A DNA stretch of 64,000 nt from Catellatospora vulcania (GTDB taxonomy: Bacteria; Actinomycetota; Actinomycetes; Mycobacteriales; Micromonosporaceae), in NCBI RefSeq assembly GCF_009720385.1, contig NZ_ML769310.1, positions 62,001 to 126,000 on the forward strand, in the 5' to 3' direction. Every line of letters starts with the position of its first letter. The first letter of the stretch is position 1. Of this stretch, positions 53,011 to 60,477 are shown in pieces. Under the pieces are notes generated by a model that worked only from the letters and a program-made list of their open reading frames with translations, was not told the origin of the DNA and searched no databases. The translations under genes were made by a program, and so were the position numbers.

Positions 53011-53793
53011 ATGGAGACGCCGCAGGGTCACCCCCATCCGTATCTCGCCGCGCCGCCGCTCGCCTTCGCCCATCGGGGTGGCGCCGCGGAAGGCGACGAG
53101 AACACCGCCGACGCGTTCGACCGGGCGGTGAAAGCCGGCTACCGGTACGTCGAGACCGATGTGCACGCCACCCGAGACGGGATCGCGGTGGTGCTGCACG
53201 ACGCCAACCTGCGCCGCGTCGCCGGTGACCCGCAAGCCGTCGCCACCATGGCCTGGGCGGACCTGAAGACGGTGCGCGTCGGCGGGGCTGCCGCCGTGCC
53301 GCGGCTCGACGAGGTCCTCGACGCCTGGCCGGAGATCCGGTTCAACATCGACATCAAGTCCGACGCGGCCGTCGCGCCGACCGTGACCGCGGTGCACGAG
53401 CGCGCCACCCCCGACCAGGTGCTGCTCGCCTCGTTCTCCGACACCCGGCTGCAGCGGGCGCGGGAGCTGGCCGGCCCGATGTACGCCACCTCGCTGGCGC
53501 AGCGCGAGACGGCCCGGCTGTGGCTGGCCTCGCGGCTGCGGCGGCGCATCACGCTGCCGCCGACGGCGGTCGCGGCGCAGGTGCCGATCCGTTTCGGGGC
53601 CGTGCGGCTGGTCGACCGGCGGTTCGTGGACCACGCCCACGCGCTCGGGCTCCAGGTGCATGTGTGGACGGTCGACGATCCTGCCGTGATGGAGGGGTTA
53701 CTTGATCTCGGTGTGGATGGCATCATGACCGATCGCATCGACGTGTTACGGGAAGTTTTCACGCACCGGGGTCTTTGGAAGGACCAGGCATGA
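53011..53793 (+). CDS. Glycerophosphodiester phosphodiesterase family protein
   Basis: 260 residues, TIM-barrel GDPD family. The first catalytic motif is FAHRGGAAEGDENTADAF, then VETDVHATRDGIAVVLHD with the metal ligands, and DGIMTDRIDVL near the end. It hydrolyses glycerophosphodiesters to glycerol-3-phosphate. There is no signal peptide, so it is cytoplasmic. Its stop is overlapped by the 23-codon ORF at 53790, and a transporter follows, so they probably form one operon. Confidence 0.92.
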   Translation: METPQGHPHPYLAAPPLAFAHRGGAAEGDENTADAFDRAVKAGYRYVETDVHATRDGIAVVLHDANLRRVAGDPQAVATMAWADLKTVRVGGAAAVPRLDEVLDAWPEIRFNIDIKSDAAVAPTVTAVHERATPDQVLLASFSDTRLQRARELAGPMYATSLAQRETARLWLASRLRRRITLPPTAVAAQVPIRFGAVRLVDRRFVDHAHALGLQVHVWTVDDPAVMEGLLDLGVDGIMTDRIDVLREVFTHRGLWKDQA

Positions 53794-53861
53794 GCGAGCA
53801 CAGCGAGCGAATCGGCGGGCTTGGCTATGCCGCCGATGAGCGAAGCGAGGAGAAGGCATGA
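53790..53861 (+). CDS. 23-residue linking ORF between GDPD and the MFS gene
   Basis: ATG 53790 overlaps the GDPD stop (ATGA), and the frame ends in TGA 53859-53861, which overlaps the MFS ATG (ATGA again). The peptide MSEHSERIGGLGYAADERSE is charged and low in complexity. Its DNA contains the related segments AGCGAGCACAGCGAGCGA and GAGCGAAGCGAGGAG, which look like a GAGCGAGC-type repeat. A coupling frame, rather than a functional peptide, is the likelier role. Confidence 0.4.
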   Translation: MSEHSERIGGLGYAADERSEEKA

Positions 53862-55216
53862 CCGCTGATGTCAGCGCACCCCCCGCGCCTGCCGAAGGGT
53901 ATGGCGAGAGCACCAAACGTGAGCGGGTCGGCTGGTACTTCTACGACTGGGCCAACTCGGCGTTCTCCACCACCGTGGTCACGGCGTTCCTGGGCCCCTA
54001 CCTGACCGCCATCGCCGAGAACGGGGCCGACCCGGCGGGCGACGTGCACCTGCTCGGCATGTCGTTCAAGGCGGGCTCGCTGTTCGCGTACACCACCTCG
54101 CTGTCGGTCTTCCTGCAGGTGCTGCTGCTGCCGGTGGTCGGCGCGATCGCCGACCGGGCCGCCCGCAAGAAGATCTGGCTCGCGGTGTTCGCCTACATCG
54201 GCGCGGCGGCCACCTGCGGCCTGGTGTTCCTGACCGGCGACCGCTACCAGCTCGGCGCGGCGCTGTTCTTCATCGCCAACCTGTCCTTCGGCGCCAGCAT
54301 CGTGGTCTACAACTCGTTCCTGCCGCAGATCTCCGACGAGAACGAGCGCGACGGCGTGTCCAGCCGCGGCTGGGCCTTCGGCTACCTCGGCGGCGGACTG
54401 CTGCTGCTGCTCAACGTCATCGTGGTGCTGATCGGCGGCGAGGAGAACCAGGGCGAGATCGCCCGCTGGTCGCTGGTGTCGGCGGGCCTGTGGTGGGCGG
54501 GCTTCACGACGCTGCCGCTGCTGTGGCTGCGCGACCGTCCGTCACCGGCGGGCACCGCCCGCGGCTCGGTGCTGATCGACGGGTTCAAGCAGCTCGGGCA
54601 CACCCTCAAGGAGATGCGGGCGTTCCCGCTGACGCTGTTCTTCCTCGGTGCGTTCCTCATCTACAACGACGGTATCCAGACCGTCATCGCGATGGCGGGC
54701 ACGTACGGGTCCAAGCAGCTCGGTTTCACCAACACCGTGCTGATGCCGACCATCCTGATGGTGCAGTTCCTGGCGTTCGCCGGGGCGATGCTGCTGGGCC
54801 GGCTCGCGAAGAAGTTCGGCGCGTGGAAGACGGTGCTCGGCAGCCTGGTCGGCTGGACCGCCATCCTGATCGCGGCGTTCTTCCTGCCGTACGGGCAGGC
54901 GGTGCCGTTCGTGATCCTCGGCGGCGCCATCGGCCTCGTGCTCGGCGGCAGCCAGGCGCTGAGCCGCTCGCTGTTCAGCCAGCTGATCCCGCGCGGCAAG
55001 GAGGGCGAGTACTTCGGCCTCTACGAGATCTCCGACAAGGGCACCAGCTGGCTCGGGCCGCTGCTGTTCGGCCTGGCGTACGACCTGACCGGCTCGTACC
55101 GGGTCGCGATCATCTCGCTGATCGTGTTCTTCGTCGTGGGCTTCATCATGCTGATGATGGTGCCGATGGCGCGGGCCATCGCCGCCGTCGGCAACACGCC
55201 GCCCGACAAGCTCTGA
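53858..55216 (+). CDS. MFS transporter, UMF1/Atg22-like
   Basis: 452 residues with about twelve membrane segments. The N-terminus WYFYDWANSAFSTTVVTAFL and the phrase SSRGWAFGYLGGGLLLLL are typical of the UMF1 family (Pfam Atg22-like), whose bacterial members may export small molecules. A long central loop precedes LTLFFLGAFLIYNDGIQTVI. It follows the GDPD gene through a coupling ORF. The substrate is unknown. Confidence 0.9.
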   Translation: MTADVSAPPAPAEGYGESTKRERVGWYFYDWANSAFSTTVVTAFLGPYLTAIAENGADPAGDVHLLGMSFKAGSLFAYTTSLSVFLQVLLLPVVGAIADRAARKKIWLAVFAYIGAAATCGLVFLTGDRYQLGAALFFIANLSFGASIVVYNSFLPQISDENERDGVSSRGWAFGYLGGGLLLLLNVIVVLIGGEENQGEIARWSLVSAGLWWAGFTTLPLLWLRDRPSPAGTARGSVLIDGFKQLGHTLKEMRAFPLTLFFLGAFLIYNDGIQTVIAMAGTYGSKQLGFTNTVLMPTILMVQFLAFAGAMLLGRLAKKFGAWKTVLGSLVGWTAILIAAFFLPYGQAVPFVILGGAIGLVLGGSQALSRSLFSQLIPRGKEGEYFGLYEISDKGTSWLGPLLFGLAYDLTGSYRVAIISLIVFFVVGFIMLMMVPMARAIAAVGNTPPDKL

Positions 55217-55260
55217 CACGCCCGGCGGCCTGCGAATCGCCGTCATGGATTCCCGATAAC

Positions 55261-55288
55261 GGAGGGGTAGCCACTAGGCTGCCCCTCC
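55261..55288 (+). promoter_or_regulatory. Inverted repeat and TAGGCT hexamer at the tdk start
   Basis: GGAGGGG (55261-55267) and CCCCTCC (55282-55288) are perfect arms that end at the GTG start. The TAGGCT hexamer (55275-55280) lies inside the loop. The GGAGGGG could otherwise be taken as a ribosome-binding site, but it is 21 nt from the start. Repression by an operator or a leader hairpin is possible. Confidence 0.45.
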
Positions 55289-55963
55289 GTGACCGCTGCT
55301 GACGAACCCACCATCGCCCCGGCGCACTGCCAGTCCGCGGGAGACGGCCGGCTGCGCCACGGCGCCGCGCTGAAGTTCTTCTGGGGCCCGATGGACTGCG
55401 GCAAGTCCACCCTGGCGCTGCAGATGGACCACAACCACGGCCGCCAGGGCCGCCGCGGCCTCGTGCTGACCCGCAACGACCGGTCGCTCGGCCCGCAGGT
55501 CACCACCCGGATCGGGCTGGCCCACGCGGCCGTCGAGGTCACCGACGACCTGGACCTCATCGCGCTGGTGCGCAAGGAGTGGGGCGACGGGGCCCGCATC
55601 GACTACCTGATCTGCGACGAGGCCTGCTTCTACACCGTCGAGCAGATCGAGCAGCTGGCCGACCTGGTCGACTCCTACGACGTCGACGTGTACGCCTTCG
55701 GCCTGGCCTCGGACTTCCGCTCGTACCTGTTCCCGGCGGCGCAGCGGCTGTTCGAGCTGGCCGACGAGGTGAACCGGCTGCAGGTCGAGGTGCTGTGCTG
55801 GTGCGGCCGGGAGGGCCTGCTCAACGCCCGCATCGTCGGCGGCGCGGTGGCCCGCGAGGGCGAGCAGGTCGTCATCGGCGACACCGCCGCCGCCGACCGG
55901 TCCGAGGTCCGCTACCAGGTGCTCTGCCGCCGCCACTACCGCTCCGGGGACCTGGGCCGGTAG
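55289..55963 (+). CDS. tdk: Thymidine kinase
   Basis: 224 residues, type II thymidine kinase. P-loop FWGPMDCGKSTLAL, Walker B-like DYLICDEACFY and the substrate-binding region VYAFGLASDFRSYLFPAA are visible. Near the C-terminus, LCWCGREG and LCRRHY supply likely zinc ligands, though the spacing (CWC) is tighter than the usual CxxC. It salvages thymidine to dTMP. GTG start, with the open frame overlapping the convergent small membrane gene by 28 bp. Confidence 0.9.
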   Translation: MTAADEPTIAPAHCQSAGDGRLRHGAALKFFWGPMDCGKSTLALQMDHNHGRQGRRGLVLTRNDRSLGPQVTTRIGLAHAAVEVTDDLDLIALVRKEWGDGARIDYLICDEACFYTVEQIEQLADLVDSYDVDVYAFGLASDFRSYLFPAAQRLFELADEVNRLQVEVLCWCGREGLLNARIVGGAVAREGEQVVIGDTAAADRSEVRYQVLCRRHYRSGDLGR

Positions 55964-56277
55964 GCCCGCGCGGTGATGACGACGACGCCCGCGGCGAGTG
56001 CGCCGACGGCGGTGACGGCGGTCAGTGCCACGGCCGGCGCACCGACCTCGCCGAGGTTCGCCTCGGGGTAGCCGGCCATGCCGATGAGCGGCTTCCCGTG
56101 CCGGACCGCCCACACCCCGGTGCCGCTGAGCTGGGCCGCGGTGACCGCACCGGCCACCGCCGCCGTGGCGCAAGGCCGGGTTGCCGCGAGGCGCCGGTCA
56201 AGAGGGACTCCCGTCGATATGCTTGCCAGCCATCCTGGCCGATGGGAGCGGTGCGTGGTGACCCGTGAGGCGGTCAT
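55936..56277 (-). CDS. Small two-helix membrane protein
   Basis: 113 residues from ATG 56277. Two membrane segments, ATAAVAGAVTAAQLSGTGVW and VALTAVTAVGALAAGVVVI, are joined by a charged loop HGKPLIGMAGYPEANLGEVG. No family is recognised. The first 25 residues are basic and may not be translated, but I see no better start. The 3' end overlaps the thymidine kinase gene by 28 bp tail-to-tail. Confidence 0.5.
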   Translation of the reverse strand: MTASRVTTHRSHRPGWLASISTGVPLDRRLAATRPCATAAVAGAVTAAQLSGTGVWAVRHGKPLIGMAGYPEANLGEVGAPAVALTAVTAVGALAAGVVVITARAYRPRSPER

Positions 56278-56352
56278 GGGGCCGTTTCGGCCCGCGGGGT
56301 CCGCGAGGTCGGTCACTATGGTGACGAAACGGACTTTGTGAGGTGACCCGGG

Positions 56353-57201
56353 ATGTCCCAGCGCGAGCCGGCGGACGACGAGACGACCGGCGACGCCCAG
56401 GCGGAGCAGCGCGGCCGCACCGAGCGCGACGCCTACCGGATGAAGGTGCAGGAGCTGCGCGCGCTGCTGCGGGAGAAAGGCGTGCCGGGCACCTCCCAGA
56501 TGCACAAGGACGAGCTGGTCCGCGAGCTGGTCAAGACGGTGCACTCCGACCAGCGGGCGCGGACCGTCGCGAAGGTCGCCACCGGCAAGAAGAGCGTGGT
56601 GCCGCCGGACGACCAGGCGCCCAGCTCGAAGGTGCCGAAGCCGCCGCGCCCGGCCAAGCGGGTGCCCGCCGCGGCCGCCCCGCCGCCGCTGCCCTACGAC
56701 CCCGGCGACGTGATCGATCTGCTGCTGGTCCAGCACCAGCAGCTCGGCGACCTGTTCGACGAGCTGGACGGCGTGCGCGGCGCGCGGCGCCGGGACCTGT
56801 TCGCCGAGCTGGTGCGCCTGCTCGCGGTGCACGAGAGCATCGAGCAGCTGCTGGTGCATCCGCTGGCGCGGGCGCGGCTGTCCGGCGGCGACGCCGTGGT
56901 TGACGCCCGCACCGAGGAGGAGGACCAGGCCGAGCAGGACCTGGTGGAGCTGTACGAGCTCGGGCTGGAGCACGACGACTTCGAGGAGAAGCTGGCCAAT
57001 CTGCGCGACGCCGTCATCGAGCACGGTGAGCTGGAGGAGGAGGAAGAGTTCGACGCCCTCCGCGAGCACGTGCCCGCCGAGGAGCTGCGCCGCCTCGGCG
57101 CGATCGCGGTGGCCGCCACCGACGCCGTCATGTCCTCCGACGACGCCGCCGCACCGGACGAGATCTTCGCCCTCGCTCGCGAGTCCTTCCCCGACCCCTG
57201 A
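56353..57201 (+). CDS. SAP/Rho-N-like and hemerythrin-like fusion protein
   Basis: 282 residues. Residues 29-62 (YRMKVQELRALLREKGVPGT, then MHKDELVRELVK) match a SAP or Rho-N-type helix-extended-loop-helix nucleic-acid-binding unit. A Lys/Pro-rich linker (65-112) joins it to a hemerythrin-HHE domain from about 117, with LLLVQHQQLGDLFDEL, LAVHESIEQLLVHP, then LEHDDFEEKL and IEHGELEEEEEF; these His and Glu residues are probable di-iron ligands. The pairing of a DNA/RNA-binding element with an oxygen- or metal-sensing four-helix bundle is unusual. ATG 56353 has GAGGTG upstream. Confidence 0.83.
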   Translation: MSQREPADDETTGDAQAEQRGRTERDAYRMKVQELRALLREKGVPGTSQMHKDELVRELVKTVHSDQRARTVAKVATGKKSVVPPDDQAPSSKVPKPPRPAKRVPAAAAPPPLPYDPGDVIDLLLVQHQQLGDLFDELDGVRGARRRDLFAELVRLLAVHESIEQLLVHPLARARLSGGDAVVDARTEEEDQAEQDLVELYELGLEHDDFEEKLANLRDAVIEHGELEEEEEFDALREHVPAEELRRLGAIAVAATDAVMSSDDAAAPDEIFALARESFPDP

Positions 57202-57220
57202 CGGCCCGCCCGCGCTGCTC

Positions 57221-57295
57221 GATCGCCCGACTTGCCGGGCACCTGTGCGAATCTTGAACCCGCTTTCGCCCGCGTGCCTGGCAAGTCGGGCGATC
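57221..57295. repeat. Palindromic repeat, family A copy 3
   Basis: Arms GATCGCCCGACTTGCCGGGC (57221-57240) and GCCTGGCAAGTCGGGCGATC (57276-57295) pair with one mismatch, followed inwards by AC..GTGCGAA pairing. It lies 19 bp behind the hemerythrin-fusion stop codon and is the best preserved of the three A copies. Confidence 0.88.
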
Positions 57296-57380
57296 TTTGC
57301 GGGCGGTGTGCTGGTCGCGTACGCAGAGTAATACATCGGCATCTATTGACTTCGGAAGGTCCACAGTAAAGTCTGTTTCT

Positions 57381-57394
57381 TGAGAGCGCTCTCA
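57381..57394. promoter_or_regulatory. LacI-type operator upstream of the secreted protease
   Basis: TGAGAGCGCTCTCA is a perfect 14-bp palindrome. It matches the pattern of LacI-family operators such as CebR sites (TGGGAGCGCTCCCA) that control carbohydrate-use genes in actinomycetes. It lies 35 bp before the GTG start. Confidence 0.75.
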
Positions 57395-57428
57395 CGCCCT
57401 GATCCGTCCCCTCCTTGAAGGACTCGAC

Positions 57429-58931
57429 GTGAGACTCACTGCGCTGACCAGCGCGGCGGTGCTCGCCGTGGCGCTGATCGCCCCCGCACCCGCCTACGCT
57501 GCCCCCACCCCCGACCCCGCCATCGGCATGGAACAGGCGCTGCAACGCGACCTGGGCCTGACCGCCGGCCAGGCCCGCATCCGCCAGGCGCACGAAGCCG
57601 CCGCCCCCGTCGTCGAGCGCGCCGTGCGCGAGCGGCTCGGCAGCCGGTTCGCCGGCGCCTGGTACTCGCCCGAGGACGGCCGTCTCAAGGTCGGCGTCCT
57701 CGACGAGGCCGCCGCCGAGCAGGCCCGCGCCGCGGGCGCGCTGCCCGTCCGCGTCGGCCGCAGCCAGCAGCAGCTCGACTCGGTCAAGGCGACGCTCGAC
57801 GGCAAGGCCGCCGCGGCCGGGCGCGACGTGCACGGCTGGTACGTCGACGTAGCCGCCAACACCGTCACGGTCAGCGCCGCGACCCCGGCCGCCGCACGCC
57901 GGTTCGTCGCTGCGAGCGGCCTGTCCGCCGCCGAGGTGCGGATCGTCACCGCGCAGGCCCCGCGCCCGCTGTACGACATCCGCGGCGGCGACCAGTACGT
58001 CATCAACGGCAACACGCTGTGCTCGATCGGCTTCTCGGTCAACAACGGCGGCTTCGTCACCGCCGGGCACTGCGGCGGCGCGGGCAGCCCGACCCTCGGC
58101 TACAACAACGTAAGCCAGGGCACGTTCGCCGGTTCGTCGTTCCCCGGCAACGACTACGCCTGGGTCCGCACCAACGCCAACTGGACCCCGCGGCCGTGGG
58201 TGAACAACTACGCCGGGGGCAACGTGACCGTCGCCGGTTCGCAGGAGTCGGCGATCGGCGCGTCGATATGCCGGTCCGGCCGCACCACCGGCTGGCGCTG
58301 CGGCACCGTGCAGGCCAAGAACGTCACGGTCAACTACTCCGACGGCCGCACCGTCTACGGCCTCACCCAGACCTCGGCCTGCGCCGAGGGCGGCGACTCC
58401 GGCGGCGCGTGGATGAGCGGCAACCAGGCGCAGGGCGTCACCTCCGGCGGCTCGGGCAACTGCTCCACCGGCGGCACCACGTTCTTCCAGCCCGTCAACG
58501 AGATCCTCGGCGCGTACGGCCTCACCCTCACCACCTCCGGTGGCGGCGGCTCCACCAGCCGGATCATCGGCTGGCAGGACAAGTGCATCGACGTGCCGAA
58601 CTCCAACTTCGTCGACGGCCAGCGCCTGCAACTGTGGGACTGCAACGGCACCAACGCGCAGAACTGGAACTTCCCCGGCGACGGCACCATCCGCACCGTC
58701 ACCGGCCTGTGCATGGACGTCGCCTGGGGCTCGACCGCGAACGGCGCGGCGATCCAGCTCGCCGGGTGCAGCGGCAACCCGGCCCAGCAGTTCGTGCTCA
58801 CCGGCGCGGGCGACCTGGTGAACCCGCAGGCCAACAAGTGCGTCGACGTCACCGGCTGGGGCGGCACCGGCACCCCCCTGTCCACCTGGGACTGCACCGG
58901 CGGCGCCAACCAGAAGTGGCGTCGCGGCTGA
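57429..58931 (+). CDS. Secreted streptogrisin-type serine protease with beta-trefoil lectin domain
   Basis: 500 residues. Signal peptide (1-24), propeptide (about 28-180) and chymotrypsin-fold protease follow in order. His is in FVTAGHCGG, Asp in GNDYAWV and Ser in EGGDSGGAWMSG, so the triad is complete. Cys pairs (LCSIG...GHC, CRSG...WRC, ACAEG...GNC) match streptogrisin disulfides. After a GGGGS linker comes a ricin-type beta-trefoil lectin domain with three repeats (RLQLWDCNGTNAQNW, AAIQLAGCSGNPAQQF, PLSTWDCTGGANQKW), likely a carbohydrate anchor. A LacI-type operator precedes it, which fits induction with polysaccharide growth. Confidence 0.94.
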   Translation: MRLTALTSAAVLAVALIAPAPAYAAPTPDPAIGMEQALQRDLGLTAGQARIRQAHEAAAPVVERAVRERLGSRFAGAWYSPEDGRLKVGVLDEAAAEQARAAGALPVRVGRSQQQLDSVKATLDGKAAAAGRDVHGWYVDVAANTVTVSAATPAAARRFVAASGLSAAEVRIVTAQAPRPLYDIRGGDQYVINGNTLCSIGFSVNNGGFVTAGHCGGAGSPTLGYNNVSQGTFAGSSFPGNDYAWVRTNANWTPRPWVNNYAGGNVTVAGSQESAIGASICRSGRTTGWRCGTVQAKNVTVNYSDGRTVYGLTQTSACAEGGDSGGAWMSGNQAQGVTSGGSGNCSTGGTTFFQPVNEILGAYGLTLTTSGGGGSTSRIIGWQDKCIDVPNSNFVDGQRLQLWDCNGTNAQNWNFPGDGTIRTVTGLCMDVAWGSTANGAAIQLAGCSGNPAQQFVLTGAGDLVNPQANKCVDVTGWGGTGTPLSTWDCTGGANQKWRRG

Positions 58932-58940
58932 CCCACCTGC

Positions 58941-58978
58941 CCGGCCCGCGCGCGGCGTGACCGCGGCGCGCGGGCCGG
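58941..58978. terminator. Bidirectional terminator between protease and LRV genes
   Basis: Perfect 13-bp arms CCGGCCCGCGCGC (58941-58953) and GCGCGCGGGCCGG (58966-58978) separate two convergent stops. No T-run is present. Confidence 0.65.
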
Positions 58979-58981
58979 TGC

Positions 58982-60442
58982 TCAGCGACGGGGCACACCC
59001 GCCCCGTCGAGCAGCGCATGCAGTGCCTCGGAGCCGAGCTGCGGATTCGCGGCGGCGTGCCGGACCAGTTCGCCGTCGAGCAGTGCAGGTAGCCGGTGCG
59101 GCGGCAGGCGCGGGTGTGCCGCGGCCGCCGCACGCACCTGCTCGTCCGCGTCGCGCGTGAGCTCGTCCACCAGGTGCGGGGGGACCTCCGGGTCGCGCAG
59201 AGCCAGCAGCCGCACCTGCGCGTCGGTGTCCCGGGCGAACCGGACCAGCCCCGCGGTCGGAAACCGTGGCCGGGAGAGCAGGTAGGGCCGATGCGGGTCG
59301 CGGCTGTCTAGATAGGCGCGTAGCAGCGCCGCCGGGGGCGCGGCCGGATGGTGGTATGCCAGCAGCACCCGTACGCCCTCGTCGGAGTCCGCGGCCAGGC
59401 GCGCCGCGACCGCGAGCGGCAGCCGCGGGTCCTGGGCGGCCCGGCGGCGCAGCAGCGGGTTCGCCGAGTACGCCCACCCGATGCCGACCTCGGGCTCGGT
59501 ATGCGGCACCTCGGGCACCGCCAGGTGGACGTGGTACGGCGGCCACGAACTCACCTCGATCGCCGCCCGCTCCGCCTCGCTGAGGCCCGGATGCGTCGAC
59601 ACCGTCACCCGCACAGCCTGGTTCACGTCCCGGCACAGCCGGGCCAGCTGCTCGGCGCTGAGCTCGTCACGAGCCGCGACCTGCCCCCGGACCGCCGCGT
59701 CCGGATGACGGGAGAGGATCTCCACTACGTACGGCGGCGTGCCGGGGTTGCTCGCCACGTACTGCAGCTCGGAGTCGTTCGCGGCCAGCAACATGTCGAT
59801 CAGAGCCGGGGACAGCCGCCTGGTCGACAGGACCATCGGGCGGGCGTGGCCACTCGCCGGCAGCTCGTCGGGCTGCACCTCGCCCCTGTCCGAGTCCTCG
59901 GCGGCGGCCGCGGCCCGGACCTGTGGATCCGGGTCGGCGTGCAGCACCTGCCACAACCGCGTCGGCAGCATGGCGCGATCACCGCACGCCCGCGCCCGCG
60001 CCCCCGCGTCCGGGTGGGTGGCCGCGAGCGCGATCACCTGCCGGGCGAACGGGGTCAGCATCAGCTCGCCGAGGATCTCGTACCCGGTGAACAGCGGCCC
60101 GTCGCAGGTGAGCAGCCGGCGCACGGCGTCGTCGGGCAGCGGGCGCGCTCTGACGCCGGCCGGCCACATCGGACCGCTCGCCAGCCGCATCGGCATCCGG
60201 GGATCCGGGTCGTCGAGCAGCCGGGCCCGCTGGGCCGGGTCGACGTACGGATTGCGCGCCAGGTGAACGGCCGGTCGGCGGTCGGAGTGCGCCAGGATCG
60301 CGTCGACCACCTCCACCGGCAGGTCACGCCCACCGCTCAGCACGCCCCAGCTCGCGGACGCCGCCGGGGCGAGCAGGCGCAGCAGCACCCCGGCCGGGGC
60401 GGCCGGGTTGGCGGCCACACCCCGCAGCAGTTCGTCGCGCAC
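58982..60442 (-). CDS. LRV/HEAT-repeat protein (paralogue 2)
   Basis: 486 residues from GTG 60442, which has GGAGGTG upstream. The protein is built of leucine-rich-variant/HEAT-like units with the refrain NP.V.P.QRARLLDDPDP, HPDAAVRGQVA and DPEVPPHLVDELTRD.DEQVR. It has no signal peptide or membrane segment, so it is a cytoplasmic scaffold. The start VRDELLRGVAANP matches the start of the next gene upstream, VRDEILRGVAMNA, so the two are a tandem duplication 35 bp apart. Partner and role are unknown. Confidence 0.85.
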   Translation of the reverse strand: MRDELLRGVAANPAAPAGVLLRLLAPAASASWGVLSGGRDLPVEVVDAILAHSDRRPAVHLARNPYVDPAQRARLLDDPDPRMPMRLASGPMWPAGVRARPLPDDAVRRLLTCDGPLFTGYEILGELMLTPFARQVIALAATHPDAGARARACGDRAMLPTRLWQVLHADPDPQVRAAAAAEDSDRGEVQPDELPASGHARPMVLSTRRLSPALIDMLLAANDSELQYVASNPGTPPYVVEILSRHPDAAVRGQVAARDELSAEQLARLCRDVNQAVRVTVSTHPGLSEAERAAIEVSSWPPYHVHLAVPEVPHTEPEVGIGWAYSANPLLRRRAAQDPRLPLAVAARLAADSDEGVRVLLAYHHPAAPPAALLRAYLDSRDPHRPYLLSRPRFPTAGLVRFARDTDAQVRLLALRDPEVPPHLVDELTRDADEQVRAAAAAHPRLPPHRLPALLDGELVRHAAANPQLGSEALHALLDGAGVPRR

Positions 60443-60477
60443 GGCGTCACCTCCGTTCCGTGCTCGGCCGACCGTGC

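Noticed and set aside
56078-56341. Plus-strand frame opposite the small two-helix membrane gene
   Set aside because: No ribosome-binding site, Arg/Pro-rich, and it contains the promoter region of the hemerythrin-fusion gene.
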